From NCBI GenBank assembly GCA_004214065.1, contig SGZM01000004.1, forward strand, positions 1 to 64,000: DNA of 64,000 nucleotides, read 5' to 3'. This document shows positions 38,501 to 47,033 of this stretch, in pieces. The notes beneath the pieces are model-generated. The model searched no databases and was not told where the DNA came from. It saw nothing but the letters and a program-made list of their open reading frames with translations. The stretch comes from Gammaproteobacteria bacterium. Its GTDB lineage: Bacteria; Pseudomonadota; Gammaproteobacteria; Magnimaribacterales; Magnimaribacteraceae. The translations under genes were made by a program, and so were the position numbers. Position 1 is the first letter of the stretch. Each line of letters begins with the position of its first letter.

Positions 38501-39361
38501 ATGTTACAAAGAGAGAAATATTTTAGTCTTTTTAAATTAATGAGAGCCGATAAGCCAATCGGTACTGCGCTTTTGTTGTGGCCCACTCTAACTGCTTTCT
38601 TCATACTGACCAATGGAAACCCTGATTTTGTTCTGGTAGTTTTATTTATAATAGGAACCTTTCTTATGCGATCTGCAGGTTGTGTAATAAATGATTACTT
38701 CGATAAAGATTTTGATGGGAAAGTCGATCGCACTAAAGATAGACCGATAGTTACCGGAGAGATTAGCCCCAAAGAAGCATTAGTCTTGTTTGCAGTATTG
38801 GTATTATCTTCAACTTCTTTACTGTTATGGATGAATCCATTTACTTTTTTTATTGCCGTGATTGGTTTTGCTTTAGCAACCATATACCCACTTAGTAAAA
38901 GGTTTTTTTCAGTACCACAAGTATTTTTAGGTTTGGCTTTTTCGTGGGGAATAATGATGGTATCTGCTGCTGAATTGAATGAGATAAACACAACAAGTCT
39001 TTTATTATTTGGTTCATGTTTTTTTTGGATTATTGCATATGATACTGCTTATGCGCTTTGCGATAAGGATGATGATCTCAATTTAGGAATAAATTCTTCT
39101 GCAATAGCTTTAGGAGAAAATGTTGTTATCTTCTTTTTCCTATTTCATACAATCTCATTATTTATATTACTTTATGTAGGATTCTCATTAAGTTTTCATC
39201 CTAGTTTTTACTTTTTTGCACTCATGGCATTTATCTTAGCCATCTATCAATGTTTTCTTATCAAAGAACAGGAAAGCAAACAGTGCTTAAAGGCCTTCAA
39301 AAATAATAACTGGCTCGGCCTTACTATTTTTCTAGGTTCTATCATGGGTGTTTCTTTATGA
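38501..39361 (+). CDS. ubiA: 4-hydroxybenzoate polyprenyltransferase
   Basis: The 286-residue membrane protein joins the polyprenyl tail to 4-hydroxybenzoate in ubiquinone synthesis. It has eight to nine hydrophobic segments and the two Asp-rich motifs NDYFDKDFD (near residue 65) and DKDDDLNLGINS (near 190). It diverges from rubredoxin and overlaps the next gene by 4 bp (ATGA). chorismate lyase (ubiC), its frequent partner, is absent here. Confidence 0.94.
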   Translation: MLQREKYFSLFKLMRADKPIGTALLLWPTLTAFFILTNGNPDFVLVVLFIIGTFLMRSAGCVINDYFDKDFDGKVDRTKDRPIVTGEISPKEALVLFAVLVLSSTSLLLWMNPFTFFIAVIGFALATIYPLSKRFFSVPQVFLGLAFSWGIMMVSAAELNEINTTSLLLFGSCFFWIIAYDTAYALCDKDDDLNLGINSSAIALGENVVIFFFLFHTISLFILLYVGFSLSFHPSFYFFALMAFILAIYQCFLIKEQESKQCLKAFKNNNWLGLTIFLGSIMGVSL

Positions 39362-40521
39362 AGATTAATTTTTTAGATTCTATAGAAGAAATAACAAAAG
39401 ATGACTGGGATGCCGTTCTAAAAAATAAATATCCCTTTTTAAAATATGATTTTCTTAAAGCCCTGGAGACAACTAAATGTGTGTCAGCGGAACAAGGATG
39501 GTCGCCCTTGCATATAGTGGTTTCAGAGAACAAGAAGATAATCGCAGTTATGCCTCTTTATATAAAAACTGATTCTCAAGGAGAATTTATTTTTGATTGG
39601 TCATGGGCTGATGCCTACTATCGAAACGGGCTAGAATATTATCCGAAGCTAGTTAGCTCTATTCCATTCACTCCTGCTAGCGGTCCTAGAATTTTGATGG
39701 CAGAAGAAAAAAGAAGTCCTGAGATAGTTAAGGCAATCTCTGATGCTTTAAAGCAGATTTCAGAAGATAATAATTTCTCTAGTGTTCATGTTCTGCTCCC
39801 TGAAAAAAAAGAAATAGAAAATTTCTCAAACGAAGATTTCAGCTTAAGAACTAGCTATTCATTTCATTGGTTCAATAAAAGTTATAAAAATTTTGATCAG
39901 TTCCTAGATGATATGACGTCGCGACAAAGAAAAAATATAAGGAAGGAAAGAGCAAAAATTACTGACCAAGGTATCAGTGTTTTGAAAATTACGGGAGATG
40001 AAATAACCACAGAAATGATTGAAACTTTCTATCAATTCTACCAAGTTACCTACTTAAAAAGAGGAATGCGAGGTTATTTGAACTTTGATTTTTTTAAAAA
40101 AATAATAGAATTAATTCCCGAATCAATATTATTAGTAATGGCTAAGAATAGTATTGGAGAGTATGTAGCAGGCGCTTTAAACTTTTTTGATGATAAAAAA
40201 CTTTATGGAAGATATTGGGGATGTCTGGAGGAATATGATTCTCTTCATTTTGAGACTTGCTACTATCAAGGCATAGAATTTTGTATTGCAGAAAACTTAG
40301 AATCTTTTGATCCAGGTGTTCAAGGTGAGCATAAAATTAAAAGAGGATTTTGTCCTATAGAAACTTATTCGGCCCATTGGATTAAAGATATCAGATTTAA
40401 AGAGGCTATTGATGATTTTCTTGATAGAGAAAGGGAGCATGTGCTTGAGTATAACTTTGACAGAAGAGCTCTTCTTCCATTTAAAAAAGAAGTAACTTTA
40501 GATTTATATGACAGGCTTTAA
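39358..40521 (+). CDS. COG3146-type acetyltransferase-like protein (DUF482)
   Basis: The 387-residue protein has two GNAT-like halves as in the peptidoglycan biosynthesis/recognition group COG3146. Recognisable pieces are FDWSWADAYYRNG near residue 78, SRQRKNIRKER near 190, GRYWGCLEEYDSLHFE near 280 and CYYQGIEFCI. The biochemical role of this family is not established; FemAB-like amino-acyl transfer is a structural guess. It overlaps ubiA by 4 bp and the glycosylase by 14 bp. Confidence 0.8.
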   Translation: MKINFLDSIEEITKDDWDAVLKNKYPFLKYDFLKALETTKCVSAEQGWSPLHIVVSENKKIIAVMPLYIKTDSQGEFIFDWSWADAYYRNGLEYYPKLVSSIPFTPASGPRILMAEEKRSPEIVKAISDALKQISEDNNFSSVHVLLPEKKEIENFSNEDFSLRTSYSFHWFNKSYKNFDQFLDDMTSRQRKNIRKERAKITDQGISVLKITGDEITTEMIETFYQFYQVTYLKRGMRGYLNFDFFKKIIELIPESILLVMAKNSIGEYVAGALNFFDDKKLYGRYWGCLEEYDSLHFETCYYQGIEFCIAENLESFDPGVQGEHKIKRGFCPIETYSAHWIKDIRFKEAIDDFLDREREHVLEYNFDRRALLPFKKEVTLDLYDRL

Positions 40522-41134
40522 AACTTTAGATAAAAACACATTACAAGAGGGATTCCTGTATCTATCTAAAAAGGAACCAGAATTTAAGAGGATACTTATA
40601 GAAAAAAATTACAAAATTAATCCTTTCAATAAAGCAGATGGTTTTGAGGGATTAATAAGCCTGATAGTTGAACAGCAATTATCAGTAGCTTCTGCCAAAG
40701 CTATTTTTGGAAGACTAAAAGATCTAGTGAAACCATTTAAACCAATCAAATTCTTAGCTATTGATCCACAGGAATTTAAAAAGGCTGGATTGAGTAAACA
40801 GAAGATAGATTATTGTAACGGGATTGCAAATAAAATTATTAATAAAGAATTAAATCTAAAAGAGCTCACAGACAAAGAAGACTCTGAAGTCATTACAGAA
40901 CTAACAAAGATTAAAGGAATTGGGGAATGGACAGCACAATGTTATCTGATGGCCTGTTTAAAAAGACTAGATGCTTGGCCTTCTTCCGATTTAGGTCTCT
41001 TAGTTGCCATACAAAGACTAAAAGGTCTAAAAAATAGACCAGATTATTTGACAATAGAAAAAATGTCAGAACCCTGGTCTCCCTATAGATCAATAGCTGC
41101 GTTAATATTGTGGTCAACATATGACAAAGACTAA
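40508..41134 (+). CDS. DNA-3-methyladenine glycosylase II (AlkA type)
   Basis: The 208-residue HhH-GPD protein removes alkylated bases. It has LIVEQQLSVASA near residue 52, the helix-hairpin-helix TKIKGIGEWTAQCYL near 133 and the catalytic Asp in WPSSDLGL near 160. It lacks an iron-sulfur cluster motif and lacks the amino-terminal domain of E. coli AlkA, as in the short bacterial forms. It overlaps its neighbours on both sides by 14 bp. Confidence 0.9.
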   Translation: MTGFKTLDKNTLQEGFLYLSKKEPEFKRILIEKNYKINPFNKADGFEGLISLIVEQQLSVASAKAIFGRLKDLVKPFKPIKFLAIDPQEFKKAGLSKQKIDYCNGIANKIINKELNLKELTDKEDSEVITELTKIKGIGEWTAQCYLMACLKRLDAWPSSDLGLLVAIQRLKGLKNRPDYLTIEKMSEPWSPYRSIAALILWSTYDKD

Positions 41135-41576
41135 GGTAAATAAATCTAAAAATAGCCAGAGGGGTTTAAACCAGCTTCTACGTTTATACGAAAGAAACTA
41201 CCAAAGAATAATTGCATTTTTTCCAATTCAGGATTCAAAAAACAATATTAACTACTTAATTCCTGAAGGAGTATTTGACTCAGAAATAAAATTATCATGC
41301 AAAAAACTCTCTAGTCACACATCGGTTGTTGAAATAAAAAAAAATAAATCAATCTCTTTATTACCTGACACAGAAATTGAGATATATATTTATCATGACG
41401 CAAAAATGGCTGAAGTCAGAAAATTTAATGGCAAGAAACAATTCTGGTTAAGGAATAAATATCCAAATAGAAACATGTTGAGTAAAGATGAAAAATTTCA
41501 ATGGAACTATTTTCTGGAAGAATTTTTAGTCTACACAAAGAAGTATGGCTTAAGCGTACTTAATAATGCACTATAG
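41121..41576 (+). CDS. DUF1249 (YqiB-like) protein
   Basis: The 151-residue protein matches YqiB of E. coli: YERNYQRIIAFFP near the start, YHDAKMAEVRKF near 95 and PNRNMLSKDEKFQWNYFL near 113. The function of YqiB is unknown; in E. coli it lies near nudF. Here it overlaps the glycosylase by 14 bp and ends inside the palindrome upstream of glnA (its TAG is part of TGCACTATAG). Confidence 0.85.
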   Translation: MTKTKVNKSKNSQRGLNQLLRLYERNYQRIIAFFPIQDSKNNINYLIPEGVFDSEIKLSCKKLSSHTSVVEIKKNKSISLLPDTEIEIYIYHDAKMAEVRKFNGKKQFWLRNKYPNRNMLSKDEKFQWNYFLEEFLVYTKKYGLSVLNNAL

Positions 41577-41602
41577 TAGTGCAATTGCACTTATTAAGTA
41601 CG
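41555..41602. repeat. Nested palindrome upstream of the glutamine synthetase gene
   Basis: A perfect 12-bp inverted repeat, CGTACTTAATAA (41555-41566) and TTATTAAGTACG (41591-41602), encloses two more palindromes: TGCACTATAGTAGTGCA (41567-41583) and GTGCAATTGCAC (41579-41590). It begins in the last codons of the DUF1249 gene. No T run follows on either strand, so an operator is more likely than a terminator. Confidence 0.8.
41567..41583 (+). promoter_or_regulatory. Probable NtrC binding site
   Basis: TGCACTATAGTAGTGCA fits the enterobacterial NtrC consensus TGCAC-N7-GTGCA exactly and is a perfect palindrome around TAG. It lies about 120 bp before the glnA ATG and about 60 bp from the sigma54-like element, a normal enhancer position. 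ntrB-ntrC are directly downstream of glnA. Confidence 0.7.
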
Positions 41603-41626
41603 AAATAATCAAAATATACAATATTC

Positions 41627-41642
41627 TTGCACAAAAATTGTT
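41627..41642 (+). promoter_or_regulatory. Degenerate sigma54-like promoter for glnA
   Basis: TTGCAC (41627-41632), 5 bases, then TTGTT (41638-41642) has the spacing of the -24/-12 consensus TGGCAC-N5-TTGCA, with one change in the GG and one in the GC. A start near 41654 fits. The match is weaker than E. coli glnAp2. Confidence 0.4.
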
Positions 41643-41702
41643 CTTTTATAGTATTTTGCATGATAAAATTCTCCAACTTTTAATTATGAATGGAGAAAGT
41701 AA

Positions 41703-42674
41703 ATGACAAAGTATGAATATATATGGCTTGATGGGTACGAACCAGAAGCTAATTTAAGAAGCAAAGTAAAAGTAACAGATGGTGAACCGCCTGAATGGTC
41801 ATTTGATGGATCTTCTACTTTACAAGCAGAAGGTGGAAGCTCAGATTGTATATTGCTTCCTGTGCAACAATATGAAAATCCAACTAATGAAGGATCTCTT
41901 GTTATGTGTGAGGTACAGACTGGTGAGCATGAAACACACCCTTCTAATTCAAGAGCTGCTGCAGAAGCAGTTGTTAGTGATGAGTGGTGGTTTGGTTTCG
42001 AACAAGAATATTTCTTAACTGACAAAGATGGAACAATTCTTGGATGGGAAGATGGAACACCTAGCAGGCCTCAAGGGGAATATTACTGTGCTGTAGGTGC
42101 GAGTAATGTTGTTGGAAGAGAAATTAGTGATGCTCACTTAGACGCATGTTTGGATGCCGGAATTGAATTAACCGGTACAAATGCTGAGGTTGCCCTTGGA
42201 CAATGGGAATATCAATGCTTAGGAAAGGGAATAAAAGCAGGAGATGATCTATGGGTAAGCAGATACTTACTTCATAAGGTAGCCGAAGAATTCGGTGTTT
42301 CGGTAAACATACACCCTAAGCCTAAGACTGGTGACTGGAATGGTTCTGGTATGCACACAAACTTCTCTAACGAAGCTATGAGATCGTCTGGAACAGAAGA
42401 TATGTTCACATCAATGTGTGAAAAGCTTGGTGAAGTCCACAAAGATGGTATTGCGTTATATGGTTCTGACAACGACATGAGACTAACCGGTCTTCATGAA
42501 ACACAAAGCATCGATCAGTTTTCTTACGGTGTAAGTGATAGAGGGGCAAGTATCAGAATACCTATCTATACAGTCGAGCATAATTGGAATGGATACTTAG
42601 AAGACAGAAGACCTGCCTCTAATGCAGATCCATACAAGATTATTGCCCACATTGTTGGCACTTTAACTTCATAA
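41703..42674 (+). CDS. glnII: Glutamine synthetase, type II (eukaryotic-like)
   Basis: The 323-residue protein matches GSII (glnII or eukaryotic GLN1), not bacterial GSI. It has the beta-grasp start KYEYIWLDGYEP, PEWSFDGSSTLQAEG, GFEQEYFL (metal), NGSGMHTN, GSDNDMRLTG, DRGASIRIP and EDRRPASNADPY. It forms glutamine from glutamate, ammonia and ATP. GSII lacks the adenylylation tyrosine loop of GSI. It has a GGAG ribosome site, an NtrC-like palindrome upstream and ntrBC downstream, and is a little shorter than the usual 340-350 residues. Confidence 0.93.
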   Translation: MTKYEYIWLDGYEPEANLRSKVKVTDGEPPEWSFDGSSTLQAEGGSSDCILLPVQQYENPTNEGSLVMCEVQTGEHETHPSNSRAAAEAVVSDEWWFGFEQEYFLTDKDGTILGWEDGTPSRPQGEYYCAVGASNVVGREISDAHLDACLDAGIELTGTNAEVALGQWEYQCLGKGIKAGDDLWVSRYLLHKVAEEFGVSVNIHPKPKTGDWNGSGMHTNFSNEAMRSSGTEDMFTSMCEKLGEVHKDGIALYGSDNDMRLTGLHETQSIDQFSYGVSDRGASIRIPIYTVEHNWNGYLEDRRPASNADPYKIIAHIVGTLTS

Positions 42675-42690
42675 TTATCTTTAATAATTT

Positions 42691-42721
42691 ATCCGGAGAC
42701 TAAGTCTCCGGATATTTATTT
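42691..42721 (+). terminator. Intrinsic terminator between glnA and ntrB
   Basis: ATCCGGAGAC (42691-42700) pairs perfectly with GTCTCCGGAT (42704-42713) around TAA, followed by ATTTATTTT. It ends 9 bp before the TTG start of ntrB, so ntrBC would be made only by partial readthrough, as in E. coli glnALG. Confidence 0.85.
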
Positions 42722-42729
42722 TAAATAAA

Positions 42730-43815
42730 TTGAATCAATCTCTCCTTTCCGAACTTAACACAGGAATTATCATTCTAGATACATCGTTGAAAGTTAAGTT
42801 CATTAATCCTTCAGCTACTACTATATTAGATACTACAGAGAAATCTTCTATGGGACAGAAAATCGATCAGCTCTTTTATGAAGAGCCTGACAGCTTTTAT
42901 GATTTTGAAGAATCTATTGATGAAAAAAGAAGCTTTACTAAAACTGATGCGGTATTGAATCTAAAGAGAGGCAACAAAGTTCTATGTACTTATATAGTCC
43001 ATCCTTTTAGTAATTCTGAAGAGACAGGCTTACTGTTAGAGATTATAAATAAAGAAGCCTCATCTGAACTGATAGAAAGATACAGAATGAGAGCTAATCA
43101 ACAAATCTCCCAAGATTTTGTGAGAGGTCTAGCACACGAAATAAAAAATCCTTTGAGTGGAATAAGAGGTTCTGCACAGCTTTTAAGGAATAAACTGAGC
43201 AGTGAAAACTTAAGAGAATATACGGACATAGTTATCAAGCAAACTGATAGATTAACTTCATTGGTTGATAACATTCTAGGCCCTAATAAAAAACCAGATT
43301 TTAAATATCAAAATATCCACTATCCAATAGAGAATGTTTTAAATCTAATTGAGAATGAATCAGGATATGAGAATATTAAAATAATAAAAGATTTTGATCC
43401 GAGTATTCCAGATTTATATATCGATAGTTATTTGATAGAAAATAGCATTTTGAATCTTACAAAAAATGCCAGAGATGCACTCATTGATGCCAATACTTCT
43501 AGTGCGGAGATAAATATCATTACAAGGATTTCTCATGGAGAAATAATTGATGGAGAGAGGAATTCTACCGTTTGCAAAATTTCTGTTGTAGATAACGGGC
43601 CTGGTATAGATGATGAAATCAAAGACTCAATTTTCTTCCCAATGATTACGGGTAAAGATAAAGGAACGGGATTAGGATTATCCATCACTCAAGGGATTAT
43701 TTCTCAACATAAAGGTAATATTCATTTCACGAGTGAACCTGATCGAACAGAGTTCTTCATAAATATCCCCATAAATGGCAATAAAGACTTAGACTTGCAA
43801 ATAGCTAATGGATAA
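42730..43815 (+). CDS. ntrB: Nitrogen-regulation sensor kinase NtrB
   Basis: The 361-residue soluble kinase has an amino PAS-like domain, the H-box RGLAHEIKNPLSGIRGSAQLL (phosphorylated His near residue 135), the N-box NLTKNARDAL, DNGPGI and GTGLGLSI. In the Ntr system it phosphorylates or dephosphorylates NtrC under PII control. No membrane segment is visible, as expected. The start is TTG with no clear Shine-Dalgarno. It overlaps ntrC by 8 bp. Confidence 0.93.
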   Translation: MNQSLLSELNTGIIILDTSLKVKFINPSATTILDTTEKSSMGQKIDQLFYEEPDSFYDFEESIDEKRSFTKTDAVLNLKRGNKVLCTYIVHPFSNSEETGLLLEIINKEASSELIERYRMRANQQISQDFVRGLAHEIKNPLSGIRGSAQLLRNKLSSENLREYTDIVIKQTDRLTSLVDNILGPNKKPDFKYQNIHYPIENVLNLIENESGYENIKIIKDFDPSIPDLYIDSYLIENSILNLTKNARDALIDANTSSAEINIITRISHGEIIDGERNSTVCKISVVDNGPGIDDEIKDSIFFPMITGKDKGTGLGLSITQGIISQHKGNIHFTSEPDRTEFFINIPINGNKDLDLQIANG

Positions 43816-45187
43816 GAATATTTGGGTTGTTGATGATGATGAATCTATAAGGTGGGTTCTTGATAAGGGTCTTAGCGAAAACGGCATGGATGTGCAAACC
43901 TTTGATTCGGCAAATAAAGTTATTAAGAAATTAGAAACAGAAAATCCTCATCTAATACTTACCGATATAAGAATGCCTGGACCCAGCGGAATAGATCTTC
44001 TTGATAAAGTTAAAGAACTGCGACCAGACATACCTGTAATTATAATGACCGCACACTCAGATCTTGATAGCGCGGTTGAATCTTTCGAACATGGAGCATG
44101 GGAATATCTTCCTAAGCCTTTTGATATTGAAGAAGCTGTATCTATGGTCCAGAGGGCCACAACCACAGATGAAGTCAATAATGATGAAAAGCTGGACTCT
44201 CAAGCTGAAGTTATAGGCGAAGCCCCAGCAATGCAAGAAGTCTTTAGGGCTATTGGTAAATTATCAAATTCAAACTCCACTGTGCTATTGATAGGAGAAT
44301 CTGGGACGGGAAAAGAACTAGTTGCGAGAGCCCTATTCCAACATAGTCCTAGAAAAGATAAACCTTTTATCGCCCTTAATATGGCAGACATACCAAAAGA
44401 ACTTCTGGAAGCCGAACTTTTTGGTCATGAGAAAGGAGCATTTACCGGTGCAGATGAAAAAAGAATAGGAAGATTTGAACAAGCAGACGGAGGTACGCTA
44501 TTTCTGGACGAAATTGGAGATATGCAGTTAGAAACACAAACGAGACTTCTTAGGGTTCTATCGAATGGAGAATTTTACAGAGTTGGAGGTAGAGAGCCTA
44601 TAAAAGTAGATGTAAGAATAATAACTGCGACACATCAAAATATAGAAAATCTTGTTAAAGCTGGAAACTTTAGAGAGGATCTTTTTCATAGACTAAATGT
44701 TATTAAACTATCTCTACCAAAGTTAAATGAAAGAAAAGAAGACATACCAGACTTAGTAAAACATTTCTTTCAGAAATCTTCAGATGATCTTAAAGAAGAG
44801 AAGAAATTTCTTTCTGCAGAGGTAGAAGAATATTTTATGACACTAGCATGGCCGGGTAATGTTAGACAGCTTGAGAATACTTGCCGCTGGCTTACAGTTA
44901 TGTCTCCTACAAGAGAGGTAAAGCTAGAAGACCTTCCTGATGATCTTAAAGTAGAAAATGTTGAAAATTTAAATGACTGGACTAGGGTTCTTCAAAGTTG
45001 GTCAGAGAACTATTTAGCGAAAGGAAAAGATAATCTTCTTGAAGAGGCCATTCCGGAGTTTGAAAGAACTATCATTAAGGTAGCTCTTAATAAAACTATG
45101 GGCAGAAAAAAGGAAGCTGCTGAATTATTGGGATGGGGAAGAAATACTCTTACAAGGAAAATCAAAGAACTTGGAATAGATAGCTGA
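43808..45187 (+). CDS. ntrC: Nitrogen-regulation response regulator NtrC
   Basis: The 459-residue protein has a receiver domain (phosphorylated Asp in LTDIRMPG near residue 54), a sigma54-interacting AAA+ domain with Walker [15 protein letters not shown] and DEIGDM, and a carboxyl Fis-like helix-turn-helix ([20 protein letters not shown]). GAFTGA shows that it works with sigma54. It is expected to bind the palindrome before glnA. It ends 2 bp from the converging rhodanese gene. Confidence 0.95.
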   Translation: MDKNIWVVDDDESIRWVLDKGLSENGMDVQTFDSANKVIKKLETENPHLILTDIRMPGPSGIDLLDKVKELRPDIPVIIMTAHSDLDSAVESFEHGAWEYLPKPFDIEEAVSMVQRATTTDEVNNDEKLDSQAEVIGEAPAMQEVFRAIGKLSNSNSTVLLIGESGTGKELVARALFQHSPRKDKPFIALNMADIPKELLEAELFGHEKGAFTGADEKRIGRFEQADGGTLFLDEIGDMQLETQTRLLRVLSNGEFYRVGGREPIKVDVRIITATHQNIENLVKAGNFREDLFHRLNVIKLSLPKLNERKEDIPDLVKHFFQKSSDDLKEEKKFLSAEVEEYFMTLAWPGNVRQLENTCRWLTVMSPTREVKLEDLPDDLKVENVENLNDWTRVLQSWSENYLAKGKDNLLEEAIPEFERTIIKVALNKTMGRKKEAAELLGWGRNTLTRKIKELGIDS

Positions 45188-45189
45188 CA

Positions 45190-45606
45190 TTAATTTTTTA
45201 CCAGTGGCATCCCGCTCTGTGTCCAATTCATCATACCTCCAGACAAAACATTAATATTTGTATAGCCTGCTTTCTTAAGATCACCTGCAGCTTTTGAAGA
45301 ATTAGTGCCCGTCTTACAAATTAAAATTATGCAGTCCTCTTCAGTTGCCTTGAAAAGAGCGTCACCTTTAACTAAATTAGAAACCTGTATATTTTGAGCT
45401 CCAGCTACAGAGCCAACTCCATATTCTGCAGCGCTTCTAAGATCATACACAAAAGGGTTCCCCTTATTGATAAGCCTTGTCATTTCTGAAGTATCAACTT
45501 TGGTTCCACCTTTTCTTCTTTCGTAGATAATTAAAATTGATATAAGGGATAGCAAGACAATAACTGCCAAAAAATTATCACTTATAAACAAGAAGAATTT
45601 ATTCAT
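45190..45606 (-). CDS. Membrane-anchored rhodanese-like protein
   Basis: The 138-residue protein has one amino transmembrane segment (LAVIVLLSLISILII, about residues 13-27) and a rhodanese domain with VYDLRSAAEYGVGSVAGA and the active-site loop CKTGTNSSKA, where the Cys is present. It resembles E. coli YibN, near gpmM and secB. It may be a sulfurtransferase at the inner membrane; the acceptor is unknown. gpmA diverges from it across 55 bp. Confidence 0.88.
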   Translation of the reverse strand: MNKFFLFISDNFLAVIVLLSLISILIIYERRKGGTKVDTSEMTRLINKGNPFVYDLRSAAEYGVGSVAGAQNIQVSNLVKGDALFKATEEDCIILICKTGTNSSKAAGDLKKAGYTNINVLSGGMMNWTQSGMPLVKN

Positions 45607-45661
45607 AACGGAACGGGATTATATAGATTACTAAGTTAAAATATAAAAAACTTTTAAAAAT

Positions 45662-46270
45662 ATGAAGCAAACAAATCTAGTACTAGTCAGACATGGGCAA
45701 AGTGAATGGAATAAAAAGAATTTATTTACTGGCTGGAAAGATCCTAATCTAACTGATCTTGGGATTGAAGAAGCAAAGAAGGCTGGAAACTTATTAAAAG
45801 AAAGAGGCTTAGCTTTCGATATTATGTTCACCTCTGATCTTTTTAGAGCCCAAGAGACTGGTCGTATAATTCTTGAGCAAATGAACTTGGGTCATATAGA
45901 AGTAGTTAAAGATCAAAGTTTAAATGAAAGAAATTATGGTGATTTAGCCGGATTAAATAAAGACGAAGCCAGAGTAAAATGGGGAGAAGAGCAAGTCCAT
46001 ATATGGAGAAGGTCTTATGATATTCCCCCTCCAGGTGGAGAAAGTCTTAAGAATACAGCAGAGAGAGTTTTGCCTTATTTTAATTCTGAAATCCTACCAA
46101 AAATTAAAGAAAGTCAGAATATCCTTGTAGCTGCTCACGGTAATTCTCTCAGAGCGCTTGTTATGGAACTTGAAAAAATTAGCTCAGATGAGATTGTTAA
46201 ATTAGAGATAGCTACTGGAGATCCGTTGACTTATAAATGCTCTGATCAAGGGATTATAAGAATCGACTAA
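45662..46270 (+). CDS. gpmA: 2,3-bisphosphoglycerate-dependent phosphoglycerate mutase
   Basis: The 202-residue histidine-phosphatase enzyme interconverts 3- and 2-phosphoglycerate. It has VRHGQSEWN (phosphorylated His near 11), [24 protein letters not shown] and [10 protein letters not shown]. The GDLAGLNK sequence separates dPGM from mere phosphatases. It is shorter than the E. coli enzyme, as is usual for the form of about 200 residues. Its stop interlocks with that of hisF in CTAA. Confidence 0.94.
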   Translation: MKQTNLVLVRHGQSEWNKKNLFTGWKDPNLTDLGIEEAKKAGNLLKERGLAFDIMFTSDLFRAQETGRIILEQMNLGHIEVVKDQSLNERNYGDLAGLNKDEARVKWGEEQVHIWRRSYDIPPPGGESLKNTAERVLPYFNSEILPKIKESQNILVAAHGNSLRALVMELEKISSDEIVKLEIATGDPLTYKCSDQGIIRID

Positions 46271-47025
46271 AATCGAACATTTATTCCTGCATCTCGCATT
46301 GCTTCCTTCGCCTCCCTAATAGAATACTCAGAATAATGAAAAATGCTTGCTGCTAAGACTGCTTCAGCTCCTCCTATCTTAATACCATCTACTAAATGGT
46401 CTAGATTCCCAACTCCACCTGAAGCTATTACCGGTATAGAAATACCAGACGAAACCCTCGATACAAGTTTATTATCAAAGCCTTCTTTGGTTCCATCTCT
46501 GTCCATACTAGTTAGTAGAATCTCTCCAGCGCCGAATTCCGTAACCTGTTGAGTCCATTCAAGAGCATCAAGACCAGTCCTATTCCTGCCCCCATAGGTA
46601 ACTACCTCCCAAGAATTTGAAGTAGCTTTTGCATCAACAGCAACAACAATACATTGCGATCCAAATTTATCAGCTGCCTCTTTGATAAAATCAGGATTCT
46701 CAACGGCCGAAGTATTGATGCTGACTTTATCTGCTCCGGATCTAAGTAATTTCTTAATATCATCTAATTTTCTTACCCCGCCTCCAACCGTAAGGGGAAT
46801 AAACACCTGACTTGCTATGCTCTCTACTGTTTTATAAGTGGTTTCTCTGGTTTCGTGACTAGCAGTTATATCAAGCATGGTGATCTCATCTGCCCCTTCA
46901 TGATCATATCTTTTTGCTACTTCAATAGGGTCACCAGCATCTCTAATGTCTAAGAAATTTACACCTTTAACCACTCTGCCTTGGTCAACATCAAGACATG
47001 GGATTATTCTTTTTGCAACGGACAT
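46267..47025 (-). CDS. hisF: Imidazole glycerol phosphate synthase, cyclase subunit
   Basis: The 252-residue TIM barrel uses ammonia from HisH to make IGP and AICAR. It starts [21 protein letters not shown] and has [22 protein letters not shown] and [11 protein letters not shown]. Its AICAR by-product re-enters purine synthesis at PurH, encoded elsewhere in the window. It is separated from hisA by the quinoprotein gene. Confidence 0.97.
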   Translation of the reverse strand: MSVAKRIIPCLDVDQGRVVKGVNFLDIRDAGDPIEVAKRYDHEGADEITMLDITASHETRETTYKTVESIASQVFIPLTVGGGVRKLDDIKKLLRSGADKVSINTSAVENPDFIKEAADKFGSQCIVVAVDAKATSNSWEVVTYGGRNRTGLDALEWTQQVTEFGAGEILLTSMDRDGTKEGFDNKLVSRVSSGISIPVIASGGVGNLDHLVDGIKIGGAEAVLAASIFHYSEYSIREAKEAMRDAGINVRF

Positions 47026-47033
47026 TATTTTAA

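Noticed and set aside
41555-41602. Terminator for the DUF1249 gene
   Set aside because: The stem is strong but no T run follows on either strand, and the internal exact NtrC consensus explains it better.
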